Shown here piece after piece: positions 34,402-44,160 of a DNA stretch of 53,367 nucleotides. The notes under the pieces are model-generated. The model had not been told where the DNA came from and made no database searches. It was given only the letters and a program-made list of their open reading frames with translations. Position numbers and translations under genes: made by a program. Positions within the stretch are counted from its first letter, which is position 1. Every line of letters starts with the position of its first letter. This DNA is from Deltaproteobacteria bacterium (lineage in GTDB: Bacteria; Desulfobacterota; Binatia; UBA1149; JAJCZL01), in the NCBI GenBank assembly GCA_029262415.1, contig JAJCZL010000001.1, forward strand, positions 1 to 53,367, given 5' to 3'.

Positions 34402-36008
34402 GTGCTGTGGCCAAAGCGCGGCGGATCGATATCTACGACACCAGCCTGCGCGACGGGAGCCAAGGCGAAAGCGTCAGCTTCACTGTCGCCGACAAGTTAA
34501 CAATCGCTCAAAAGCTCGACGAAATAGGCGTCCGTTTCATCGAAGGTGGTTGGCCCGGCTCAAACCCGCGCGATGCCGAGTTCTTCAAGAAAGTGCGATC
34601 GCTAAAGCTGAAGAACGCGCGGATAGCGGCGTTCGGTTCGACCATGCGGCCGGGAAAGCACGTCGCGGAAGATGCCAATGTCAAAGCGCTGCTCGCTGCC
34701 GAGACACCGGTAGTGACTATCGTAGCGAAAACCTGGGACATGACGGTCCGCGAGGATCTACGCATCAGCCTGGATGTGAACCGCGGGTTGATCGCCGACA
34801 CCATCGCCTACTTTGCCGAACGCGTCGAGTCCGTGATTCTCGACGCGGAGCATTACTTCGACGCTTATCGCGCCAACCCCGAATATGCATTGGCGTGTTT
34901 GCAGTCGGCCAGCGACGCCGGAGCCTCGGTGCTTTGCCTGTGTGACACACGCGGGGGAGCGATGCCGTTTGAGGTTGAGGAGGCGGTAACTGCCGCGGGT
35001 AAGCTCGGCATCGATCTCGGAATCCACTGTCACAACGATTCCGGGCTCGCTGTCGCCAATTCGCTGCGTGCCGTCGGTGCCGGCGCCGTACAGGTGCAAG
35101 GCACCATCAACGGAATCGGTGAGCGTTGTGGTAATGCTAACCTGTGCACCGTCCTGCCGAACCTCCAGATCAAGATGGGGTACCGCTGCGTTACCGCCAA
35201 GCAACTCACGAAGCTTGGCGAGCTATCGCGTCTGGTCTACGAGCTCGCCAACCTGGAGCCCATCAAGAGTTCGCCGTACGTCGGTCGTTCAGCCTTCGCG
35301 CATAAGGGTGGGTTGCACGTATCGGCAGTGCGCAAGAACCGCGAGACCTACGAACACATCGATCCGGCACTGGTCGGCAACGAACAACGCGTGCTGGTTT
35401 CAGACCTCTCGGGCAAAAGCAACGTCGAGTACAAGGCCAAGCAATTCGGTATCGATATCGACGGGCGTGCCGACGAGCTCAAGCATCTGCTCGGTGAACT
35501 CAAAGAACTGGAAAATACGGGTTTTCAGTTCGAAGGTGCGGAAGCTTCGTTCGAACTGCTCATGCACAAAAGCCTGCGCAACAAGTTCGCGTTCTTCAAA
35601 CTCAAGGGCTTTCGGGTGATCGACGAGAAACGCGTCGAGACCGAACCATCGGTCTCCGAGGCAACGGTGATGATCGAAGGCCCCGATGGGACAATTGAAC
35701 ACACCGCTGCGACCGGTAACGGCCCGGTACACGCGCTCGACCTCGCGTTACGCAAAGCTCTGGTTAAGTTCTACCCGCAGATTCAGGACGTTGTTCTTCA
35801 CGACTACAAAGTTCGCGTGCTTGCCGGTAGCGACGGCACCGGTTCGTTGGTTCGAGTGCTGATCGAATCCGGTGACACCGAATCGCGTTGGGGAACCGTC
35901 GGGGTATCGCACAACCTGGTTGAGGCCAGTTGGCAGGCACTGGTGGACTCGCTTGTGTACAAACTCCACAAAGACGGCGTACTACCAGCCAAGCGCGCGG
36001 CGGTGTGA
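34398..36008 (+). CDS. cimA: (R)-citramalate synthase, LeuA-like type
   Basis: 536 residues. It condenses pyruvate and acetyl-CoA to citramalate, a threonine-independent entry to isoleucine. The TIM barrel opens with YDTSLRDGSQGESVSFTV; IHCHNDSGLAVANSL and GTINGIGERCGNANL provide metal and substrate residues. A LeuA-type dimerisation domain fills the C-terminal ~150 residues. The FIEGGWPGSNPRD segment marks this citramalate synthase branch rather than isopropylmalate synthase. It is coupled to lysC upstream and to the cysteine desulfurase downstream (GTGA overlap). Confidence 0.9.
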   Translation: MSAVAKARRIDIYDTSLRDGSQGESVSFTVADKLTIAQKLDEIGVRFIEGGWPGSNPRDAEFFKKVRSLKLKNARIAAFGSTMRPGKHVAEDANVKALLAAETPVVTIVAKTWDMTVREDLRISLDVNRGLIADTIAYFAERVESVILDAEHYFDAYRANPEYALACLQSASDAGASVLCLCDTRGGAMPFEVEEAVTAAGKLGIDLGIHCHNDSGLAVANSLRAVGAGAVQVQGTINGIGERCGNANLCTVLPNLQIKMGYRCVTAKQLTKLGELSRLVYELANLEPIKSSPYVGRSAFAHKGGLHVSAVRKNRETYEHIDPALVGNEQRVLVSDLSGKSNVEYKAKQFGIDIDGRADELKHLLGELKELENTGFQFEGAEASFELLMHKSLRNKFAFFKLKGFRVIDEKRVETEPSVSEATVMIEGPDGTIEHTAATGNGPVHALDLALRKALVKFYPQIQDVVLHDYKVRVLAGSDGTGSLVRVLIESGDTESRWGTVGVSHNLVEASWQALVDSLVYKLHKDGVLPAKRAAV

Positions 36009-37141
36009 GCGCGAAGACCCCTTGCTACCTTGACCACAACGCCTCGGCACCGGTCCGCCCTGAGGTTCTTGAGGCGGTGCGCGAGGCACTCGAAGCATCC
36101 GTCGGTAATCCCTCGAGCATGCACCTCGAAGGCCGCCGCAGTGCGGCCATGATCGACGATGCGCGGCGCCGTATCGGCGCCGCGCTCGGCATCGACAGGC
36201 GACGGATAGTCTTCACCTCGGGTGCAACTGAATCCAACAACTTGGCGTTGCGCGGCGCAGTCGCCAAACGCCCGGCGCTGCGCGTGATTACCTCGGCGGC
36301 CGAGCATGTCTCGACGCTGGCAACGGTCAGGGATCTGGCCGCACACGGCACCGATACCGTGGTGTTACCTGTTGACGCCGCCGGTTCACCGTCCGGCCGC
36401 GAACTCATGAGAGCGGCGGCTGAACGCTTCTCGCTGGTAAGCCTCGGCTGGGCCGGCGGCGAGACCGGCCATGTTCTAGACGCTGCGGCTTTGCTCAAGC
36501 AACTCGCACGCTCAGCGATCGTCCATCTGGACGCCGCGCAGATTTTCGGACGGCTACCTTTGCGGATTCCAGAAGGGGTCGACATGCTCTCGCTATCCGC
36601 GCACAAGATCGGCGGGCCTGCCGGTGTCGGGCTTCTCGTCGCACCGGCCGAAGAACTCCATCCGCTGATTACCGGCGGGCCCCACGAACGCGGCCTACGC
36701 GCGGGGACTGAGAACGTTGCGGGCATCGTCGGCATGGCGGTGGCGGTAACGGCCGCAACCGAGACTGCGGCCTCAGAGGCCGTCCGGCTGAGTGCCCTTC
36801 GCGAGCAGATCTGGGAGAAGATCGCGGCCGCATTGCCTGATGTATTGCGTATTACGCCACACAACGGCCTACCCAATACCCTAACCATGGCGGTAACCGG
36901 AATCGGCTCGGATGTGCTGATCGCCGGGCTCGACCTAGAAGGTTTTTGTGTGTCCAGCGGATCGGCTTGTGCGGCTGGTTCACCTGAACGCTCTCCCGTG
37001 ATCGAAGCTATCGGTACCCCCGAGCGCTACCGCGACGGCGTAGTGCGGGTAAGCATGGGATGGTCGACCGAAGCGGCCGATGTAGAGGCGTTCCCACAGG
37101 CGTTTGAGCGTGTCGTGCGCCGTGCCAAGCTGGCGGCATGA
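36005..37141 (+). CDS. Cysteine desulfurase-like aminotransferase (NifS/IscS family)
   Basis: 378 residues from GTG at 36005. The PLP lysine is K201 (SAHKIGGPAGVG), the PLP-pairing aspartate lies in LDAAQIFGR, GATESNNLALRG binds phosphate, and the sulfur-accepting cysteine is C322 in SSGSACAAGS. It should provide persulfide sulfur, most likely to MnmA, whose gene is coupled by an ATGA overlap. One oddity: the conserved ANNExG active-site segment reads WAGGETG here, so the asparagine that normally contacts PLP is glycine. No iscU, sufE or tusA lies nearby. Confidence 0.88.
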   Translation: MSAKTPCYLDHNASAPVRPEVLEAVREALEASVGNPSSMHLEGRRSAAMIDDARRRIGAALGIDRRRIVFTSGATESNNLALRGAVAKRPALRVITSAAEHVSTLATVRDLAAHGTDTVVLPVDAAGSPSGRELMRAAAERFSLVSLGWAGGETGHVLDAAALLKQLARSAIVHLDAAQIFGRLPLRIPEGVDMLSLSAHKIGGPAGVGLLVAPAEELHPLITGGPHERGLRAGTENVAGIVGMAVAVTAATETAASEAVRLSALREQIWEKIAAALPDVLRITPHNGLPNTLTMAVTGIGSDVLIAGLDLEGFCVSSGSACAAGSPERSPVIEAIGTPERYRDGVVRVSMGWSTEAADVEAFPQAFERVVRRAKLAA

Positions 37142-38310
37142 GCGGTCTGAGTGAAACCGGCCTCAGTGAGGCGCGTAGCATCGCTACGACGCCTCGTGAA
37201 CTGGTGGCGTCCGGCCCTCGGCCCCGCGACCGCGTTGTTGTCGCGATGAGCGGCGGCGTGGATAGCTCGGTCGCGGCCGCACTATTGGTCGCGCAGGGCT
37301 GCGAAGTCGTCGGCATCTCGCTGCGGCTCGCCGACCACCGCGAACGCAGCGACTCGAGCGGCTGCTGCAGTCTCGACGATTTCCGCGATGCCGCCCGCGT
37401 GGCTGGAGCACTCGGCGTCCCTCACTACGTCTTCGATATGCGACGCGAATTCGAGGACGCGGTCATCAAGCCTTTCGCGTCCGAATATCTGGCAGGACGC
37501 ACTCCGAGCCCATGCATCATTTGTAATCGTGAGATCAAGTTCAGCCTGCTGCACGAGAAAGCGCGCGAGCTCGGCGCGAAATATATCGCGACCGGTCACT
37601 ACGCGCGGCGCGAATACGACGGCGCCCGCTTCCGGCTGCGTACGGGTCTGGACGGCAGCAAAGACCAGAGTTACTTCCTGTTCGAACTCGGCCAGGACGA
37701 GCTCTCCGAAACACTGTTTCCAATCGGAGAACTCGACAAAAGCGAGGTCAGGCGTTTAGCAGGCGAACTCGGGCTCGACGTTGCATCCAAACCCGACTCA
37801 CAAGAAATCTGTTTTGTAGCCGACGGCCGATACGCGGAGTTCGTTGAGAAGATCGCGGCCGAGCGTACTCGGCCGGGTCGTATCGTCGACCAAGACGGTA
37901 AGCAGATCGGTTCACACGATGGCGTACATCGCTACACCGTCGGCCAACGCAGAGGCCTCGGTGTCGCGGCCGCGGAACCTTTGTACGTATCAGAACTGCG
38001 CGCCGATGCGGCAGAAGTCGTCGCGGTGCCACGCGACCGCCTCGGCCGAATAGGATTGGTCGCGCACGATGTCAGTTGGACATCCGGCGAGCAGCCGGCT
38101 CAGGGCAACCGTTGCGCTGTACGAATCAGGCACCGCCACAGTCCGGTCGGCTGCACACTTGAGCGCGTCGCAGGCGACCGTGCCGTGGTGTTCTTTGACA
38201 ATCCTCAAGAGGGTGTTTCGCCGGGCCAAGCCGCGGTGTTCTACGACGGCGACGAAGTCGTGGGTGGCGGTTGGATCGCGGCCTCGATCGAGGACGGTAC
38301 GTGCGCGTAG
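37138..38310 (+). CDS. mnmA: tRNA-specific 2-thiouridylase
   Basis: 390 residues. It thiolates U34 of tRNA for Lys, Glu and Gln using persulfide sulfur. The PP-loop SGGVDSS is at 38-44; the two catalytic cysteines are in SPCIICNREIKF and SQEICFVADG. KDQSYFLFEL and YTVGQRRGLGVA are canonical. About 30 residues precede the usual N-terminus. The start overlaps the desulfurase stop, and the 3' end overlaps mtaB by 10 bp. Confidence 0.95.
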   Translation: MSGLSETGLSEARSIATTPRELVASGPRPRDRVVVAMSGGVDSSVAAALLVAQGCEVVGISLRLADHRERSDSSGCCSLDDFRDAARVAGALGVPHYVFDMRREFEDAVIKPFASEYLAGRTPSPCIICNREIKFSLLHEKARELGAKYIATGHYARREYDGARFRLRTGLDGSKDQSYFLFELGQDELSETLFPIGELDKSEVRRLAGELGLDVASKPDSQEICFVADGRYAEFVEKIAAERTRPGRIVDQDGKQIGSHDGVHRYTVGQRRGLGVAAAEPLYVSELRADAAEVVAVPRDRLGRIGLVAHDVSWTSGEQPAQGNRCAVRIRHRHSPVGCTLERVAGDRAVVFFDNPQEGVSPGQAAVFYDGDEVVGGGWIAASIEDGTCA

Positions 38311-39602
38311 CGATGGCGACCCTCGGTTGTAAGGTCAACCAATACGACACTGCGGTGTTCGAACGCTTGTTCAACCAGCGCGGCTGGCGGCGGGTAGGTT
38401 TCGAGGAAAAAGCCGATACGTACGTCATCAATTCGTGCACAGTCACCGATCGTGCCGACTCCGACGCTCGCAAATTGGCGCGTAAGGCGCGTCGTACCAA
38501 CCCCAACGCACGAATCGTGATGACCGGCTGCTACGCGCAGACCAGTCCCGACGAGGTGGCAGCGCTCGACTACGTCGACTACGTAGTGGGATTGGGACGG
38601 GTGCCCGACCTTCTCGCCGCGGTCGAAGGCAAACTCGCGCAACGGGCGGTGGTTTCGGATCTGCGCAAGGCCGCGACGGTTGCTACCACAGGGATCACGA
38701 GTTTCTCGGGACGCACGCGCGCTTTCGTGAAAGTGCAAGAAGGTTGCGATCTGTTTTGCACGTTTTGCATCATTCCGGTCGCACGCGGGCGCAGCCGCAG
38801 CGTTGCTCCGCGCGCCGTGGTCGATGAGATTGAACTCCTGGCCGCACGTGGCTACAAAGAAGTGGTTCTGACCGGGATCCACCTGGGTGGATACGGAGCC
38901 GATCTCGAGCCCGAGTGCGACCTTGCCTTTCTCCTTGAGACGATCGCCGAGCGCCGCCCCGGTCTGCGCGTGCGTATCAGTTCTATAGACCCACCGGAGA
39001 TCACCGAACGCTTGGTCGACGTCGTTACTTCTTCGCGACTGTTTTGCCGTCACTTCCATGTGCCGCTGCAAGCGTGCGAGGACGATGTTTTGGCGCGCAT
39101 GAAGCGTCAGTACACGCGCGCGCAAGCTGCCGATATTCTGAAAATGCTCGTTGAACGCATCCCCGGTGTCTGCGTCGGGACGGATATGATCACTGGATTT
39201 CCCGGCGAGACTGCCGAGCAATTCGCAGACGGATTGAAATTCGCCGAGTCCTTGCCCCTCGACTATCTGCACGTGTTCCCGTATTCGAAACGCTCATCGA
39301 CCTCGGCCGCCAAGCGCTGGCAAGAGCTTGCCGACGACGTCGTCCATGGGCGTGCCCGCCGCATGCGTGAACTCGACGGTGATCTTCGTCGGCGCTTTCT
39401 GCAGCGCAACGCAGGAACCAATGGAGAGGCTTTGTTCGAAACTGCGCGCGACGGAGAAACCGGGCTACTCAAGGGATATACGGACAACTACGTTCCGGTG
39501 TTGTGCGCTGGAGGAGACCCCTTGCGCAACACCCTGGCACCGGTCTTCTTAGAAAAGGTACGCGGAAAACGAGTGCAGGCGGTCGCGTTACACGCCGCCT
39601 GA
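38301..39602 (+). CDS. mtaB: tRNA t6A37 methylthiotransferase MtaB
   Basis: 433 residues from GTG at 38301, which gives the usual N-terminus VRVAMATLGCKVNQYDT. Cysteines of the auxiliary cluster are C10 plus those in NSCTVT and TGCYAQ. The radical-SAM motif is GCDLFCTFCIIP. The FPGETAEQF and HVFPYSKR segments are family hallmarks, and the TRAM-like C-terminus is present. It converts t6A to ms2t6A in tRNA. MiaB and RimO are relatives, but the CKVNQYD start favours MtaB. Confidence 0.92.
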   Translation: MRVAMATLGCKVNQYDTAVFERLFNQRGWRRVGFEEKADTYVINSCTVTDRADSDARKLARKARRTNPNARIVMTGCYAQTSPDEVAALDYVDYVVGLGRVPDLLAAVEGKLAQRAVVSDLRKAATVATTGITSFSGRTRAFVKVQEGCDLFCTFCIIPVARGRSRSVAPRAVVDEIELLAARGYKEVVLTGIHLGGYGADLEPECDLAFLLETIAERRPGLRVRISSIDPPEITERLVDVVTSSRLFCRHFHVPLQACEDDVLARMKRQYTRAQAADILKMLVERIPGVCVGTDMITGFPGETAEQFADGLKFAESLPLDYLHVFPYSKRSSTSAAKRWQELADDVVHGRARRMRELDGDLRRRFLQRNAGTNGEALFETARDGETGLLKGYTDNYVPVLCAGGDPLRNTLAPVFLEKVRGKRVQAVALHAA

Positions 39603-39611
39603 GCAAGCAAC

Positions 39612-40316
39612 GTGGCCGACGTGCAAACCAATACGACGCGTAGAGACGCGCTCGAATCCGCAATCGGACATTCTTTTTCGCAACCTGAATTGCTCGACCT
39701 AGCGCTTATCCACCGCTCGTATGCCGCCGAAGAGGGCACCAGTGATAACGAGCGCCTCGAATTCCTCGGCGATGCGGTGCTGGATGTCGCTGTTTCCGAG
39801 ATGCTGATGGATCGCGATGCCGATATGGACGAAGGAGAACTCAGCCGCAGCCGCGCCGCCTTGGTCAGCGAAGACGCGCTTGCCGGTGTGGCGTGCAAAC
39901 TGGGTCTTGACCTTGCGATCAAGCTCGGCAAAGGCGAAGAAAGCAGCCAAGGCCGGACAAAACCACGCCTCCTCGCCTCCGTCTACGAGGCCGTCATCGG
40001 GGCTGTATTCCGCGACGGCGGTTACCTTGAAGCACGGTCTTGCATCCAACTTCACCTGGCCGACTCCATCGCCGGAGCAGCGGAGGCTTTGCGCGACCAC
40101 AAAACCAAACTTCAGGAACTCACCCAGCAGCGCTCCAAGGTCATACCGTCATACGAAATCACCGGCGTTGAGGGGCCGGAGCATGAGCCGATTTATCACG
40201 TGCGTGTTCTTGTCGAAGGCAAAGTCTTGGGCGATGGCAGAGGCAGTAGCCGCAAGAGTGCCGAGCAGGCCGCGGCCGAGCGCGCGCTGGCCGTGTTGAG
40301 AGGGCTGAGAGAATAG
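39612..40316 (+). CDS. rnc: Ribonuclease III
   Basis: 234 residues, GTG start at 39612. The signature NERLEFLGDAVLDVAVSE is present, with the second acidic pair in YEAVIGAVFRDGG. A double-stranded-RNA-binding domain occupies about residues 158-232. It processes rRNA precursors and structured mRNAs. era follows four bases later, the standard rnc-era pairing. Stop is TAG. Confidence 0.95.
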   Translation: MADVQTNTTRRDALESAIGHSFSQPELLDLALIHRSYAAEEGTSDNERLEFLGDAVLDVAVSEMLMDRDADMDEGELSRSRAALVSEDALAGVACKLGLDLAIKLGKGEESSQGRTKPRLLASVYEAVIGAVFRDGGYLEARSCIQLHLADSIAGAAEALRDHKTKLQELTQQRSKVIPSYEITGVEGPEHEPIYHVRVLVEGKVLGDGRGSSRKSAEQAAAERALAVLRGLRE

Positions 40317-40320
40317 GGGA

Positions 40321-41250
40321 ATGAACGACCAAGAAGACGAGAACGGCGGCGGCGACGCAGAGGTATTCAACGAACCGCCGGGAGGGCGAGCCGGGTTTAT
40401 TGCTCTCGTCGGCGCGCCCAACGCCGGTAAATCGACGCTGCTCAACGCCGTTCTCGGAATCAAGATCAGCATCACCGCGCCGCGGCCGCAGACCACGCGT
40501 AATCGTATCCTCGGTATCCATAACGTCGATGAGACGCAGCTGATCTTCGTCGATACGCCCGGTATTCATCGTCCACGCGGCCTTATGCACCAGCGCATGG
40601 TGGAGCGCGCGAGGGAGAGTGTTGGCGACGCCGATATCGCCTGTTGGATCATCGACGTCGGCCGTGGTCTGCGTCAACGCGATATCGAAGAGATCGTGGC
40701 ACTCGCACCACAACCGACGGTCGTGGTGTTGAACAAAGTCGACACCATCGACAAGCGCTCATTGTTGCCGATGTTGGCGAAACTTTCAGAGGTGGCACCG
40801 GCGGTCGAGTGTGTCCCGGTCTCGGCGCTCAAACACAACGGTGTCGACGAACTCATTAGGGTGTTGGCGCGCATGGTACCCGAGGGCCCCTGGCTCTACC
40901 CCGAGGACGCTTTGACCGATCAGACCGACCGGTTCTTTGTCGCCGAACTGGTCCGCGAGCAGCTGTTTCGCCGCCTTCGCGAGGAGATGCCTTACCGATT
41001 GGCGGTCGTGACCGAGGGCTTCGAAGAAAAGCAGGGCAGGGTTTGGATCCAATGCCTCATTTACACCGATACCGACTCGAGCAAGAAGATCATCATCGGC
41101 AAGGCCGGCGAGGCGATCAAGGCGGTCGGAATCGCGGCGCGCAAGGGCTGCGAGCTCCATCTGCAGTGCCCGGTCGACCTTCGACTCGAGGTCAAGGTTC
41201 GCAAATCCTGGCAGCAAGATAGACAGTTCCTCTCGGAGCTCGGGATCTGA
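40321..41250 (+). CDS. era: Ribosome-assembly GTPase Era
   Basis: 309 residues. G1 GAPNAGKS, G3 DTPGIH and G4 NKVD are clear, and the C-terminal KH domain has GRVWIQCLIYTDTDSSKKIIIGKAGEAIK. It binds the 16S rRNA 3' end during 30S assembly. A short AGGGGA precedes the ATG and overlaps the rnc stop region. The N-terminus is slightly extended and acidic compared with typical Era. Confidence 0.95.
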   Translation: MNDQEDENGGGDAEVFNEPPGGRAGFIALVGAPNAGKSTLLNAVLGIKISITAPRPQTTRNRILGIHNVDETQLIFVDTPGIHRPRGLMHQRMVERARESVGDADIACWIIDVGRGLRQRDIEEIVALAPQPTVVVLNKVDTIDKRSLLPMLAKLSEVAPAVECVPVSALKHNGVDELIRVLARMVPEGPWLYPEDALTDQTDRFFVAELVREQLFRRLREEMPYRLAVVTEGFEEKQGRVWIQCLIYTDTDSSKKIIIGKAGEAIKAVGIAARKGCELHLQCPVDLRLEVKVRKSWQQDRQFLSELGI

Positions 41251-41311
41251 ACCAGCCGGGAGTCTGACCACAGACTGGTCGGCTACGCGCAGTCCCCCGC
41301 GAACGAGACCG

Positions 41312-42805
41312 ATGGCGCTGAAAATTCAATCCCGAAGCCGAACCCGCGGAGCGCGAATGGGCATGCCCTCCGAGGGACTTCCGCGCGTAGCCATCGTCGG
41401 CCGCCCCAACGTCGGCAAGTCGACCTTGTTCAACCGCCTTGCCGGATGGCGCAAGGCAATCACCCTGAACACCCCGGGAGTCACCCGCGACCCCATCGTA
41501 GAGCCGGTCGAGTGGGACGGAAACCGGCTCGCGCTCGTCGATACCGGTGGGTTGGGCGGCGAGTCGCAGATCACCCTCGCCGATGCGGTCCACGCCCACA
41601 CCCTAGCCGCGGTAGAGCAAGCCGATCTGCTGGTCGTACTGTTTGACACCCGCGCAGGTGTAAGTCCGCTCGACGCAGAAACCGTCGAAATCGTCTCTCG
41701 CTCGCGAACACCGGCGATCTACGTCGCCAACAAGGCAGAATCGCCCGAGACTGAAGATGCGTCGATCGGATTTTGCGAGCTCGGCATCGACCCGCCGTTG
41801 ACGATCTCCGCCGAGCACGGCCTGGGAATCTTCGATTTAAAACGTGCGATCGTCAACGCTCTAAACGAGCTCGGACTCAACGTGCGTGCCGAGGCCGGCG
41901 ATCCCGGGCGCGGTCCAGTCAGTGACAAAGTAGGTCACGAGGTCGACGCGGAAGAGCTCGCCGACGACGACGATGATGATCCGGTCGACGAGTCCGCTTT
42001 CCCTACTGCGGACGGTTTGTGCAGCGTGGCGCTGGTCGGACGACCCAACGTCGGCAAGTCTTCGTTCCTCAATCTCGTCGCGGGTCGCGCGCTTTCGCTG
42101 GTCGATGCCGCGCCTGGAACCACCCGTGATGTCGTCGATATCAACATCACCCGAGGCGGACGCGAATACGTTTTGCTCGACACCGCCGGGTTGCGCAGAC
42201 CATCAAATGTCGAACGCGGCATCGAGAAGATCAGCGCGCGGCGAAGCCTCGATGCGGTCGAACGTGCCGACGTCGTGGTGCTGATGATCGAACCCGAAGA
42301 GCTGATGACCGATCAGGACGCACGCATAGCGCGTACCGCCTGGGAGAACGGCAAGGCCGTAGTTATCATGGTCAACAAGACCGACCTGATCTCACGCCGC
42401 ACCTCGCGCGAAGCGGTCATCGCCTCTTTGCGGGCCGATTATGCCAGCCTGTCCAGCGTTCCGATCGGGTTCATGTCGGTGGTGAAGGAGGAAGGCATCA
42501 ACCGCTGCTTCTCAGCGATCGATGCGGCCTTCGCCGCCTATAACCGCCGTTTCGTCACCTCCGATCTCAACCGGATCTTGGATCTGGCCGCTGAACGCAA
42601 GCAACCGCCGATCGTCTCGGGCGGCCGCATGCGGATGTTCTACGCTACCCAGGTCAGGGTGCGGCCGCCGACGATTCGCATCTACACCAATCGTACAAAG
42701 ATCCCGGTCCACTACCATCGCTACCTAGAGAATCGGATACGAGAAGCCGTCGATCTGGAAGGTTCGCCGCTGCGCATTTTGTTCAAACGTCGCGCTTCGC
42801 ATTGA
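41312..42805 (+). CDS. der: Tandem GTPase Der (EngA), 50S assembly
   Basis: 497 residues with two G domains, VAIVGRPNVGKST and VALVGRPNVGKSS, joined by an acidic linker rich in aspartate (about residues 210-228), and a C-terminal KH-like domain ending near HRYLENRIREAVDLEGSPLR. Der acts in late 50S maturation. The ATG at 41312 gives a basic 20-residue extension; ATG at 41357 is an alternative closer to the usual start. It is the third GTPase/RNA gene in the rnc-era-der run. Confidence 0.94.
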   Translation: MALKIQSRSRTRGARMGMPSEGLPRVAIVGRPNVGKSTLFNRLAGWRKAITLNTPGVTRDPIVEPVEWDGNRLALVDTGGLGGESQITLADAVHAHTLAAVEQADLLVVLFDTRAGVSPLDAETVEIVSRSRTPAIYVANKAESPETEDASIGFCELGIDPPLTISAEHGLGIFDLKRAIVNALNELGLNVRAEAGDPGRGPVSDKVGHEVDAEELADDDDDDPVDESAFPTADGLCSVALVGRPNVGKSSFLNLVAGRALSLVDAAPGTTRDVVDINITRGGREYVLLDTAGLRRPSNVERGIEKISARRSLDAVERADVVVLMIEPEELMTDQDARIARTAWENGKAVVIMVNKTDLISRRTSREAVIASLRADYASLSSVPIGFMSVVKEEGINRCFSAIDAAFAAYNRRFVTSDLNRILDLAAERKQPPIVSGGRMRMFYATQVRVRPPTIRIYTNRTKIPVHYHRYLENRIREAVDLEGSPLRILFKRRASH

Positions 42806-42871
42806 ACCGTGAATCACCGTAGACCTTGCGTATCGTCGAGGCATGCTTAGACTCGCTGCGTCCTTGTCGTC

Positions 42872-43909
42872 ATGGAGTTCCAAGACTACTACAAAGTGAT
42901 CGGTGTCGCCCGCGACGCAGATGCCGACACCATCAAGAAAGCCTACCGCGCGCTCGCCCTGAAGTGGCACCCCGACCGTCATCAGAGCGGTACACGAGAA
43001 GAAGCGGAAGAGAAGTTCAAGCGCGTCAACGAGGCCTACGAAGTGCTCTCGGATCCCGAGAAACGCAGCAAGTACGATCGCTTCGGCAAAGACTGGGAAC
43101 ACGGCCAAGACTTCCGTCCACCCCCCGGCGGGCAGACGATGTCGCGCAAGGATTTCGAGGCGCGGTTTGGCAACGCCGGTTTTAGCGAGTTCTTCGAAAC
43201 ACAGTTCGGAGACCAGTTCGTGCGTGGCTTCGGACGCTCGGGCCGTAGCCAACACCCGCGCTTTCGGCAACGCGGGGCCGACGTCCGCGCCGATCTGACC
43301 CTCAGCGCTAGCGACGCGATTGCCGGCGGCAAGCGCCGCTACAATATTCCCGCAACCAAAACCTGCACACAGTGCGGAGGCGTCGGTTTTGCGCGCGAAC
43401 ACGTGTGTCCGGTATGCGCCGGAATCGGACGTATACGTCATAGCAAGACCATAGATTTGAAGATCCCCGGTGACATCCGCGAGGGGGTCTCAATACGCCT
43501 CAAAGGCATGGGTGAGCACGGTGAGCACGGTGGTGAGACCGGCGATTTCTTCATTGTGCTGCACATCGCTTCCGATGATGTTTACCGCGTAAACGGCAAC
43601 GACCTCGACGCCGAGGTTCCGATCACGCCGTGGGAGGCCGTCAGCGGCACCAAGGTCGGGGTGAGGACTCCGGCCGGCGATCTCAAGGTGACGATCCCAC
43701 CCGAATCTCGCGCCGGAACCCGCCTGCGGTTGCGCGCTAAAGGCTTTGCCGACGGACGCGGCGGGCGCGGCGACTGCTTCGCGATCGTTCGTCTGGCGCT
43801 CCCCGAGGGACTCACCGACGAGCAGAAGCGGCTATTGGCCGAAGCCGCCGGCAAAGGCCCTGCGACGTTGCAAGGGGGTGCGCGTACGCATGTGGAGACA
43901 AAGCAGTGA
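42872..43909 (+). CDS. DnaJ-family co-chaperone with a reduced zinc finger
   Basis: 345 residues. A J domain (1-70) has the HPD in KWHPDRH. A linker with phenylalanine-rich sequence follows. The central zinc region keeps only two CxxC motifs (CTQCGG and CPVCAG, about residues 167-190) where DnaJ has four CxxCxGxG motifs, so it could bind at most one zinc. The C-terminal substrate domain ([22 protein letters not shown] onward) is complete. It is intermediate between DnaJ and CbpA. The CbpM-like gene downstream, coupled by GTGA, argues for a CbpA-type role with DnaK. No dnaK or grpE is adjacent. Confidence 0.88.
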   Translation: MEFQDYYKVIGVARDADADTIKKAYRALALKWHPDRHQSGTREEAEEKFKRVNEAYEVLSDPEKRSKYDRFGKDWEHGQDFRPPPGGQTMSRKDFEARFGNAGFSEFFETQFGDQFVRGFGRSGRSQHPRFRQRGADVRADLTLSASDAIAGGKRRYNIPATKTCTQCGGVGFAREHVCPVCAGIGRIRHSKTIDLKIPGDIREGVSIRLKGMGEHGEHGGETGDFFIVLHIASDDVYRVNGNDLDAEVPITPWEAVSGTKVGVRTPAGDLKVTIPPESRAGTRLRLRAKGFADGRGGRGDCFAIVRLALPEGLTDEQKRLLAEAAGKGPATLQGGARTHVETKQ

Positions 43910-44160
43910 GCGCTGTACGCGCAGCGATCGACGGCGAGAGCTTTATTACTCTGCGCGCCGCTGCAGCCTGTTACGAGTGCGACACCCACTGGGTGTTCGA
44001 CGTCTACGAGTTCGGTTTCCTCGGGGAGGGGTTGGAGATCGACGGCGAACTCGCCGTGGCTTCACAAATGCTCGATCGACTCGCCGAGATCCGGCGTCTA
44101 AACGTCTTTCAAGGGCTCGAACTCTCGGTCATCGCCACTTTTATAGACGCAGACGGCTAG
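43906..44160 (+). CDS. CbpM-like chaperone modulator (MerR-like helix-turn-helix)
   Basis: 84 residues, GTG start overlapping the DnaJ-like stop. The layout [27 protein letters not shown], then a [31 protein letters not shown] stretch matches CbpM: a short MerR-like helix-turn-helix followed by a long helix and an L-x-V-x-QG-x-x-L motif. CbpM binds the J domain of CbpA and blocks its work with DnaK. Family assignment is by pattern and by the neighbour. Confidence 0.7.
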   Translation: MSAVRAAIDGESFITLRAAAACYECDTHWVFDVYEFGFLGEGLEIDGELAVASQMLDRLAEIRRLNVFQGLELSVIATFIDADG

